A DNA stretch of 12,050 nt from Lachnospiraceae bacterium (lineage in GTDB: Bacteria > Bacillota_A > Clostridia > Lachnospirales > Lachnospiraceae). The translations under genes were made by a program, and so were the position numbers. Location of the stretch: NCBI GenBank assembly GCA_017620345.1, contig JAFZQP010000100.1, positions 1-12,050 of the forward strand, in the 5' to 3' direction. Of this stretch, positions 7,329 through 12,050 are shown piece by piece. The notes under the pieces were generated by a model that worked only from the letters and a program-made list of their open reading frames with translations, did no database searches and was not told the origin of the DNA. Within the stretch, counting starts at the first letter, position 1, and every line of letters starts with the position of its first letter.

Positions 7329-7814
7329 TTACATATAAGGAGCAAGCTTAACCTTAGCTGTTGCAAGATATTGTTCAGCAGCTACCCTTGCAGCTACAGC
7401 TGTATCATATTCCTTCTGTGCTGCAGCAACCTGAGGAGCCCATGTATTACTCATTGTAAGAAGGCTCTTGAAGTTGTTGAGCTGTGCAAGGCGTGTTGCC
7501 TCGATCTGCTTGAGATTGTAAACCTTTCCGTTGAGCAGTGTGATATGATTCTCTGCACACTCTTTGTTAACTGCAGCGATCTTGCTGTTAACAAGTGCTG
7601 TCTGGTTAGCGATGACAGCCTGAGCATTAGGACCTGCCTGAACTTTTGCAAAGTCAGCAAGCGCACCGTTGAGCTTTGCAGCATTGCCGTTAAGAAGAGT
7701 GATGAGATAATCCGTGTTTTCTGAAGCGAAGCTTACTTCCTTTGCCATAACAGGCATAGCAAAGATCATTGTAAGGATTGCAGAAACAACTAATAACTTT
7801 GTGATTTTCTTCAT
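7329..7814 (-). CDS. Small secreted Ala-rich helical protein, paralogue B (unknown family)
   Basis: The family is not recognised. The product is 161 aa and paralogous over its whole length to the protein encoded at 5376-5864. The signal peptide is nearly the same (MKKITK, then KLLVVSAILTMIFAM, probable cleavage after PVMA, residue 24). Conserved blocks in the mature part include ENTD (32-35), AKVQxGPxA (near 56-64), AAVNKxCxxNHI (80-91), TR..QL..F, and a C-terminal LAxAxVxLAPxM. It has a single cysteine, C86, matching C87 of the partner. The mature protein is predicted helical and has no membrane anchor or wall-sorting motif. The start is fixed by AGGAGG 9 nt upstream. The near-consensus promoter, 5'-terminal hairpin and strong ribosome binding site suggest high expression. 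It could be a cell-surface or extracellular structural or binding protein; sequence alone gives no function. Confidence 0.88.
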   Translation of the reverse strand: MKKITKLLVVSAILTMIFAMPVMAKEVSFASENTDYLITLLNGNAAKLNGALADFAKVQAGPNAQAVIANQTALVNSKIAAVNKECAENHITLLNGKVYNLKQIEATRLAQLNNFKSLLTMSNTWAPQVAAAQKEYDTAVAARVAAEQYLATAKVKLAPYM

Positions 7815-7846
7815 TTGTATGATCCTCCTGAGTTATTTGATTAAAC

Positions 7847-7860
7847 CGCGCATCTGCGCG
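7847..7860 (-). promoter_or_regulatory. GC-rich hairpin at the predicted 5' end of the paralogue B mRNA
   Basis: CGCGC (7847-7851) and GCGCG (7856-7860) pair around a 4-nt loop; the loop can close further to 2 nt. The predicted transcript start is near 7861, so this stem would sit at the very 5' terminus of the mRNA. 5'-terminal stems are known to stabilise bacterial transcripts. It is strikingly GC-rich relative to its surroundings. Confidence 0.55.
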
Positions 7861-7867
7861 CCACATT

Positions 7868-7896
7868 AGTATATAGAATATGTGAGGCCCTGTCAA
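7868..7896 (-). promoter_or_regulatory. Strong promoter of secreted paralogue B
   Basis: On the - strand: TTGACA (complement of 7891-7896), a 17-bp spacer, TATACT (complement of 7868-7873): 11 of 12 consensus bases with ideal spacing. It is back-to-back with the + strand promoter of the M15 lipoprotein gene. Confidence 0.85.
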
Positions 7897-7911
7897 TTGT
7901 TTTGGCTAAGG

Positions 7912-7920
7912 TGGTATAAT
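7912..7920 (+). promoter_or_regulatory. Extended -10 promoter of the M15 lipoprotein gene
   Basis: TGGTATAAT is an extended -10 element with a perfect TATAAT (7915-7920). No good -35 is found at 16-18 bp; that position is occupied by the oppositely oriented -35 of the secreted-protein gene. The predicted start near 7927 leaves a leader of about 25 nt. Confidence 0.62.
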
Positions 7921-7951
7921 ATCAAAAAGATCTTCGAAAGGAACCGGGTCA

Positions 7952-8704
7952 ATGGGAAAAGATCATACGATAACTGCATTATTCATTCTGTTACCGATGC
8001 TGCTTTGCGCGTGTAAAGAGACAGGTATTGCCGCAACAACGAAAACGGATACCGATACGGTACCCACTCCGGCCGTTATCGTGATAGAAGATGATACAAG
8101 TCCGGTAAAGACAAGTGAGGAGGATTCATTCTATGAAGAAGAAATAACCGATGAATTGTTTGCACGGATGAAGGGAAAGAGCTTTCCGGATGACTGCACG
8201 ACTGATGTAAACGATCTTCGATACCTGCATCTTCTGTATATCGATTTTGACGGGAATACATGCGTGGGGGAGATGGTATGCAATCGTGTGATCGCCGATA
8301 AACTCATTGATATATTCAGGCAGTTGTATGAGGCGGAATATCCCATAGAAAAGATCAGACTCATCGACGATTACGATGGGGATGATGATGCTTCTATGGC
8401 CGATAACAATACATCATGTTTTAATTTCCGTGTGGTGGAAGGTTCGACCAATCTCTCAAAGCATGCATTCGGTGCGGCTGTTGACCTTAACCCACTGTAC
8501 AATCCGTACATCAGACAAAAGGAGCAAAAGACAGTCGTTGAGCCGCCGGAAGGCAAGCCATACGCTGACCGTACGGTTGATTTTGAGCACAAGATCGATA
8601 AAAACGATCTTGCCTACAAGCTCTTTACCGAGGCCGGATTCACCTGGGGCGGCTCGTGGAAGAGCGTCAAAGACTACCAGCATTTCCAGATCGATATCCC
8701 GTAA
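7952..8704 (+). CDS. M15-family D,D-/L,D-type peptidoglycan peptidase lipoprotein
   Basis: This is a zinc metallopeptidase of the VanY/Ply500/CwlK-like M15 group (Peptidase_M15_4 type), expected to cleave peptide cross-bridges or stem peptides of peptidoglycan outside the membrane. It has 250 aa. A short signal peptide ends in the lipobox LCAC, with lipidated Cys21. An acidic, Thr/Ser-rich linker (about 22-75) is followed by the peptidase domain. Zinc ligands are visible: His171 and Asp178 in SKHAFGAAVD, and His244 in DYQHF. Asp241, three residues before His244, corresponds to the catalytic acid of this family. The conserved run YDGDDDASMADNNTSCF and the closing WGGSWKSVKDYQHFQ agree with the family. 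ATG at 7952 has AAAGGA about 9 nt upstream. Whether it acts as a D-Ala-D-Ala carboxypeptidase or an endopeptidase cannot be decided. It is transcribed divergently from the secreted paralogue B gene. Confidence 0.88.
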   Translation: MGKDHTITALFILLPMLLCACKETGIAATTKTDTDTVPTPAVIVIEDDTSPVKTSEEDSFYEEEITDELFARMKGKSFPDDCTTDVNDLRYLHLLYIDFDGNTCVGEMVCNRVIADKLIDIFRQLYEAEYPIEKIRLIDDYDGDDDASMADNNTSCFNFRVVEGSTNLSKHAFGAAVDLNPLYNPYIRQKEQKTVVEPPEGKPYADRTVDFEHKIDKNDLAYKLFTEAGFTWGGSWKSVKDYQHFQIDIP

Positions 8705-8706
8705 AT

Positions 8707-8735
8707 TTGACTTTGCCTGCGACTTTGTGTATTAT
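8707..8735 (+). promoter_or_regulatory. Promoter of the thrH-MBL pair
   Basis: TTGACT (8707-8712), a 17-bp spacer, TATTAT (8730-8735): one mismatch in each hexamer. It begins 2 nt after the M15 gene stop, and no hairpin terminator lies between, so some read-through is also possible. The ribosome binding site GGAGAG (8758-8763) follows, 7 nt before the chosen thrH ATG. Confidence 0.65.
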
Positions 8736-8770
8736 ACTTATGTTAACCTATGGTAAAGGAGAGAAATGTT

Positions 8771-9370
8771 ATGAACATCATCTGTCTTGATCTTGAGGGC
8801 GTCCTTGTGCCCGAGATATGGATCGCTTTTTCAAAGGCGAGCGGAATTGACGAGCTTAAACGCACGACAAGGGACGAGCCCGATTACGATAAACTGATGA
8901 ACTGGAGACTTGGTATCCTCAAGGAACACGGACTTGGCCTCAAAGAGATACAGGATACGATCGCCGGGATAGATCCGCTTCCCGGAGCGAAGGAATTTCT
9001 TGATGAGCTTCGCAGCATAACGCAGGCGATCATCATCAGCGATACATTTGATCAGTTCGCAGCACCGCTTATGAAAAAGCTCGGCTGGCCGACTCTTTTC
9101 TGCAATACGCTTGAAGTAGGGCAGGACGGTTCCATTACCGGTTATAAGATGCGCTGCCCGAAGTCAAAGCTTACGACAGTAAAGGCACTTCAGTCGATCG
9201 GATTTGATACGATCGCCGCCGGTGACAGTTTTAACGATCTGGCGATGATAGAAGCGGGAAAGGCAGGTTTTCTCTTCAGGACGACCGAGAGCATAAAAGA
9301 AGATCATCCCGATATTCCGGCATACGAGGAATATTCGGATCTTCTGGAGGCGATACGGGCAGTACTGTAG
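8771..9370 (+). CDS. thrH: ThrH-type HAD phosphatase (phosphoserine phosphatase / homoserine phosphotransferase)
   Basis: This HAD-superfamily enzyme, in Pseudomonas, dephosphorylates phosphoserine and can transfer the phosphoryl group to homoserine, linking serine and threonine metabolism. It is 199 aa, close to Pseudomonas ThrH (about 205). The N-terminal LDLEGVLVPEIWIAF (residues 5-19) is the ThrH-specific form of HAD motif I, with nucleophile Asp6 and Glu8 in place of the usual second Asp. RDEPDYDKLM matches the cap region, ISDTF is motif II, and AAGDSFND is motif III/IV with the Mg-binding Asp residues. An upstream ATG in frame (8750) would add 7 residues. ATG 8771 is preferred because GGAGAG lies 7 nt before it and the family starts directly at the first strand. 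The metallo-hydrolase gene follows 18 nt downstream and is probably co-transcribed. Annotation is by strong motif resemblance; in vivo substrate in this host is inferred. Confidence 0.9.
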   Translation: MNIICLDLEGVLVPEIWIAFSKASGIDELKRTTRDEPDYDKLMNWRLGILKEHGLGLKEIQDTIAGIDPLPGAKEFLDELRSITQAIIISDTFDQFAAPLMKKLGWPTLFCNTLEVGQDGSITGYKMRCPKSKLTTVKALQSIGFDTIAAGDSFNDLAMIEAGKAGFLFRTTESIKEDHPDIPAYEEYSDLLEAIRAVL

Positions 9371-9388
9371 CCCGTAAAGAGGTTTTGT

Positions 9389-10021
9389 ATGGGAGTCAAT
9401 ATTGCTGTAAACGTACAAAGCAGTATTCGGATAAGAGCTTCGAAGACTTTATACTTTGATCCCTGGCAGATCGACGGGCAGCCGCTTGACGGAGATTACG
9501 TATTCGTAACCCATGAGCACTACGATCATTTCTCGCCGGAGGATATCCGTAAGGTCATAAAACCCGACGGTTATCTCGTTATCCCCGAATCCATGGCACA
9601 TCTGACCGGGGATATAACCACCATACCCGAAAGTCATATAGTGAAGGTAAGACCCGGAGAAAAACGTGAGGTGTCACGCCTCATGGTTGAGACGTATCCT
9701 GCCTATAATCAGGGAAAACCTTTTCATATCAGGAGAAACGGCTGGATGGGATATGTTGTTACGATAGATGCCAATAAGTATTATGTGGCAGGAGATACCG
9801 ATCCCATACCTGAGATTAGAGATATCAAATGTGATGTTGCGTTCCTTCCGATCGGAGGAACATATACGATGGATGCAACGGCAGCTGCAATGCTTACCAA
9901 GATGATACATCCGAGAGTCGTGATACCGACTCACTATGGCAGTGTTGTCGGAAGTCCTGTCGACGGGGACTTCTTCCAGGGGCTGATCCCGAGGGATATA
10001 CGATGTGAGTTATTGCTATAA
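9389..10021 (+). CDS. MBL-fold metallo-hydrolase (YtkL/UPF0173-like Lactamase_B_3 type)
   Basis: This is a metallo-beta-lactamase-fold hydrolase of 210 aa, probably cytosolic with two metal ions; the substrate is unknown. Metal ligands are visible: THEHYDH (His42, His44, Asp46, His47), the bridging Asp136 in AGDTD, and His182 in PTHYGS. The cleft-lining DPW at 24-26 and the GGTYTMDATAAAMLTKMI helix resemble the small single-domain proteins annotated as Zn-dependent hydrolases of the beta-lactamase fold. The start has AAAGAGG about 6 nt upstream. It lies 18 nt after thrH with no promoter between, so the two are likely one transcript. Its 3' end overlaps the stop of the convergent trhA gene by 6 bp; the nearest + strand terminator is inside trhA. 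Confidence 0.88.
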   Translation: MGVNIAVNVQSSIRIRASKTLYFDPWQIDGQPLDGDYVFVTHEHYDHFSPEDIRKVIKPDGYLVIPESMAHLTGDITTIPESHIVKVRPGEKREVSRLMVETYPAYNQGKPFHIRRNGWMGYVVTIDANKYYVAGDTDPIPEIRDIKCDVAFLPIGGTYTMDATAAAMLTKMIHPRVVIPTHYGSVVGSPVDGDFFQGLIPRDIRCELLL

Positions 10022-10720
10022 TACAAAAAAGAATATTCCAAAGAACTGCAGGACGCTGCCTGCGACTACGAAGAGATGGAAAACGGAATGCATGTACCGT
10101 TTTCCTTTTTTCTTGCCGATGGCGTAGAGTATGGCACCGATAGTGTAGGAGATCCCGCCGCCGAGTACCCAGAAGATCGCACCCCAGCCGATGGCTTCAA
10201 TGGTGGGTTTGGCGGCAATGACGATACACCAGCCGATGGCGATATAGCATATCATCGACAGGCGCTGGTATTTGTTGTGATCGATGGCTGTGAATACGGC
10301 TGCCATAATGGAAAGCCCCCAGACGATACCGAACATCGTCCATGCCCATCCGGGATGGATGCGCCTGACTCCTGTAAGGAGTATGACCGTGTATGTTCCA
10401 CCGATCAGATAATATATCGTGCAGTGATCTATGACCTGCATGACTTTCTTGCCCATGTTCTTATGAAGTCCGTGGTACACGCTGCTCATAGTATAGAGTA
10501 TAATGAGCGACGAGCCGTAGATGGATGATGAGACGACTCCCCACGGATCGCCCTTCATGGCAGACTTTATGACGCACAGCACGAGGGCGGCGATACCGAG
10601 AGCACCGCCTACTATATGACTGACCATGTTGAAGATCTCTTCACCTTTCGTGTAATCGGGAAGAACGCGATCTTTCAGTTTGGTCCTCGGTTGACGAAGA
10701 CTTGATGATGTTACGCTCAT
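10016..10720 (-). CDS. trhA: Hemolysin III / TrhA (PAQR family membrane protein)
   Basis: This is an integral membrane protein of the PAQR/hemolysin III family, implicated in membrane energetics and fluidity homeostasis; hemolysis was a historical label. It is 234 aa with about seven hydrophobic helices. The presumed metal-site residues known from the superfamily are all present: Ser79xxxHis83 in SSVYHGLH, Asp98 in VIDHCTIYYLIGGTYT, and His211xxxHis215 in MHSVFH. His35 (SHIVGG) is also conserved in the family. A GTG three codons upstream (10729) is in frame. ATG at 10720 is preferred because an AGGGTGA-like ribosome binding site lies a suitable distance before it and none precedes the GTG. 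The N-terminal 25 residues are basic and polar. It is convergent with the metallo-hydrolase gene and divergent from the aminotransferase gene. I see no hairpin terminator for it on the - strand. Confidence 0.92.
   Translation of the reverse strand: MSVTSSSLRQPRTKLKDRVLPDYTKGEEIFNMVSHIVGGALGIAALVLCVIKSAMKGDPWGVVSSSIYGSSLIILYTMSSVYHGLHKNMGKKVMQVIDHCTIYYLIGGTYTVILLTGVRRIHPGWAWTMFGIVWGLSIMAAVFTAIDHNKYQRLSMICYIAIGWCIVIAAKPTIEAIGWGAIFWVLGGGISYTIGAILYAIGKKKGKRYMHSVFHLFVVAGSVLQFFGIFFFVL
10078..10111 (+). terminator. Intrinsic terminator for the thrH-MBL transcript, embedded in the trhA coding region
   Basis: A perfect 9-bp stem, GGAAAACGG (10078-10086) with CCGTTTTCC (10097-10105), a 10-nt loop, then T6 (10106-10111), beginning 57 nt after the metallo-hydrolase stop on the + strand. 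It is antisense to trhA codons for residues about 203-215 (KKKGKRYMHSVFH); the T tract is the complement of two AAA lysine codons. Confidence 0.72.
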
Positions 10721-10754
10721 GATTTTCACCCTTTATAATCTCTTAAATTAACAC

Positions 10755-10775
10755 ATCTAATATACCGCATTAGAT
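10755..10775. repeat. Inverted repeat ATCTAAT-N7-ATTAGAT over the trhA -10
   Basis: Perfect 7-bp arms (10755-10761 and 10769-10775) with a 7-bp centre. The left arm overlaps the putative trhA -10 box. It could be an operator; no known regulator motif is recognised. Confidence 0.55.
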
Positions 10776-10787
10776 AGGCCGGCGCAA
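10759..10787 (-). promoter_or_regulatory. Putative trhA promoter
   Basis: On the - strand: TTGCGC (complement of 10782-10787), a 17-bp spacer, TATATT (complement of 10759-10764). The -10 is good and the -35 weak (TTG only). It gives a leader of about 30 nt. Confidence 0.42.
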
Positions 10788-10795
10788 TACCTATC
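10773..10795. repeat. Inverted repeat GATAGG-N11-CCTATC between the divergent promoters
   Basis: Perfect 6-bp arms (10773-10778 and 10790-10795). It spans the putative trhA -35 and touches the neighbouring repeat on its left. It could be a second operator half-site pair or chance. Confidence 0.4.
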
Positions 10796-10796
10796 C

Positions 10797-10829
10797 ACAT
10801 TATTATTGTTTACGGCCGGATAATAATGT
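10797..10829. repeat. Perfect 10-bp inverted repeat over the aminotransferase promoter
   Basis: ACATTATTAT (10797-10806) and ATAATAATGT (10820-10829), with a 13-bp GC-richer centre. The left arm ends at the first base of the -35, the centre covers the rest of the -35, and the right arm fills the spacer up to the -10. This is the geometry expected of a repressor operator. Arm centres are about 23 bp apart, roughly two helical turns. Confidence 0.72.
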
Positions 10830-10834
10830 ATAAT
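10806..10834 (+). promoter_or_regulatory. Promoter of the aminotransferase gene
   Basis: TTGTTT (10806-10811), a 17-bp spacer, and a perfect TATAAT (10829-10834). The predicted start near 10841 leaves a leader of about 25 nt with AGGAG (10853-10857), 8 nt before the ATG. The weak -35 and the overlapping inverted repeat suggest regulation. Confidence 0.7.
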
Positions 10835-10865
10835 TTATGAAATTTAACGGAGAGGAGCATCTATT

Positions 10866-12050
10866 ATGAAACCTTACAGCGAACTTACAAGAGATGAACT
10901 GATCGAACTTGAACAGAAACTGTTCTTACAATATGAAGATATGAAAGCAAGAGGACTTAAGCTTAACATGGCAAGAGGTCTTCCTTCGGCCGAGCAGCTT
11001 GATATGGAGGCTGATTTTTTCGGAATGCTGTATCCGGACTCTGATTTTATTTCTGAAGAGGGCAAGGACTGCCGTAACTACGGTGAACTTACCGGTATAC
11101 ATGAAGCAAGAAGGCTTATGGGCCAGATGATGGAGATCAGCGATGAGAACGTCATCGTTTTCGGTAATTCGAGTCTCAACGTAATGTATGATACGGTTGC
11201 AAGATCGATGATACTCGGCGTATGCGGCTCAACGCCCTGGTGCAAGCTCGACAAGGTTAAATTCCTCTGTCCGGTTCCCGGTTATGACAGGCATTTTGCG
11301 ATCACCGAACAGTTCGGTATCGAGATGATCAATATCCCTATGACCGATGACGGTCCGGACATGGATCTGGTCGAAAAATATGTCAATAACGATTCGACGG
11401 TCAAAGGTATATGGTGTGTGCCGAAATATTCGAATCCGGGCGGCGTGACATACTCCGATGAGACCGTAAAGAGGTTTGCTGCGCTAAAACCCGCGGCTGA
11501 GGATTTCAGGATATTCTGGGATAATGCGTACTGCATCCATCACCTGTATGATGACAAACAGGATAAACTGCTCGAGATCCTGGCTGAGTGTGAAAAAGCA
11601 GGAAACCCGGATATCGTATACAAGTTCTGCTCAACCTCCAAAGTCACATTCCCCGGAAGCGGACTTGCGGCTCTTGGTACAAGTAAGAAGAATCTTGATT
11701 ATATCAAAAGTGTTATCACGATACAGACGATCGGACCGGACAAGCTCAACCAGCTCCGCCATGTCAGATATTTCAAAGATGCGAACGGCATGAGAGAGCA
11801 TATGAAAAAGCATGCGGCTATACTCCGGCCGAAGTTCGAACTCGTACAGAAGAGACTTAATGAGGAACTCGGAGGTCTCGGCATCGGCAAATGGTCGAAT
11901 CCCGTGGGCGGGTATTTTGTTTCATTTAATACACTTCCCGGGTGCGCGAAGACGGTAGTCGGCATGTGCAAGGATGCCGGTGTGACGATGACCGGAGCAG
12001 GAGCGACGTATCCGTACAAGAAGGATCCGGAAGATTCCAATATAAGGATC
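10866..12050 (+). CDS. PLP-dependent aminotransferase, aspartate-aminotransferase type (PF12897-like), 3'-truncated by window edge
   Basis: This fold-type I PLP enzyme resembles the subgroup of aspartate aminotransferases typified by Corynebacterium (PF12897, often annotated MocR-type or putative C-terminal domain aminotransferase). 395 codons are visible with no stop, so probably only some 30 residues are missing. Features: LNMARGLPSAEQLD near 36-49; NYGELTGIHEAR, substrate/PLP-loop region, near 77-88; GNSSLNVMYDT around 105-115; Asn190 in KYSNPGG (PLP O3' ligand); Asp219 and Tyr222 in WDNAYCIHHLY (Asp contacts the pyridine N); and the Schiff-base Lys259 in STSKVTFPGSGLAAL. It has no N-terminal DNA-binding domain, so it is an enzyme and not a MocR regulator. 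The start is fixed by AGGAG 8 nt upstream. It is divergent from trhA; its promoter is overlapped by a 10-bp inverted repeat. The amino-acid substrate is likely aspartate or an aromatic/branched relative, but is not determined. Confidence 0.9.
   Translation, partial: MKPYSELTRDELIELEQKLFLQYEDMKARGLKLNMARGLPSAEQLDMEADFFGMLYPDSDFISEEGKDCRNYGELTGIHEARRLMGQMMEISDENVIVFGNSSLNVMYDTVARSMILGVCGSTPWCKLDKVKFLCPVPGYDRHFAITEQFGIEMINIPMTDDGPDMDLVEKYVNNDSTVKGIWCVPKYSNPGGVTYSDETVKRFAALKPAAEDFRIFWDNAYCIHHLYDDKQDKLLEILAECEKAGNPDIVYKFCSTSKVTFPGSGLAALGTSKKNLDYIKSVITIQTIGPDKLNQLRHVRYFKDANGMREHMKKHAAILRPKFELVQKRLNEELGGLGIGKWSNPVGGYFVSFNTLPGCAKTVVGMCKDAGVTMTGAGATYPYKKDPEDSNIRI

Noticed and set aside
9950..9975. GAAGTCC/GGACTTC hairpin near the 3' end of the metallo-hydrolase gene as a trhA terminator
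   Set aside because: No U tract follows on the - strand and it lies well inside the opposing coding region; not supportable as an intrinsic terminator.
10076..10528. 150-codon + strand open frame opposite trhA
   Set aside because: It is composed of Asp/Gly/Pro-rich low-plausibility protein, antisense to conserved trhA helices, and starts within the probable terminator.

Overview
The window reads as chromosomal DNA of a low-to-mid GC Firmicute, most likely a Clostridia/Lachnospiraceae-type gut or rumen anaerobe. This is inferred from strong AGGAGG ribosome binding sites, sigma-A style promoters, frequent AGA and ATA codons, a BmpA-type nucleoside ABC transporter, RNase Y and a CBS-domain family II pyrophosphatase. 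I see no mobile element, CRISPR array, tRNA or rRNA. The genes look like a vertically inherited set.

Left third (1-5260, + strand). The 3' portion of a nucleoside ABC importer operon is present: the ATPase (its 5' end lies outside the window) and two permeases, joined by TAATG stop/start overlaps. Then comes rny (RNase Y) with its own near-consensus promoter and a perfect stem-loop terminator.

Middle (5290-7900, - strand). A manganese-type family II inorganic pyrophosphatase carrying a tandem CBS insert is flanked on both sides by two paralogous small secreted, Ala-rich helical proteins. I do not recognise the family of these two. Each has its own promoter and terminator. The pyrophosphatase gene has no convincing promoter of its own and lies directly behind the terminator of the upstream paralogue.

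Right part (7900-12050). A divergently transcribed M15-family peptidoglycan peptidase lipoprotein shares an overlapping promoter region with the secreted-protein gene. It is followed by a thrH-metallo-hydrolase pair. A TrhA/hemolysin III membrane protein gene on the - strand runs convergently into the metallo-hydrolase gene; their stops overlap by 6 bp, and the probable + strand terminator lies inside the trhA coding sequence. Finally, divergent from trhA and cut by the window end, is an aspartate-aminotransferase-like PLP enzyme (PF12897 type). Its promoter is spanned by a perfect 10-bp inverted repeat.

Most genes have ordinary housekeeping or salvage roles: nucleoside uptake, mRNA decay, pyrophosphate removal, wall turnover and amino-acid metabolism. 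The least explained items are the two secreted paralogues around the pyrophosphatase, the inverted repeats in the trhA/aminotransferase intergenic region, and the terminator embedded in trhA. I did not find a convincing large undescribed system.
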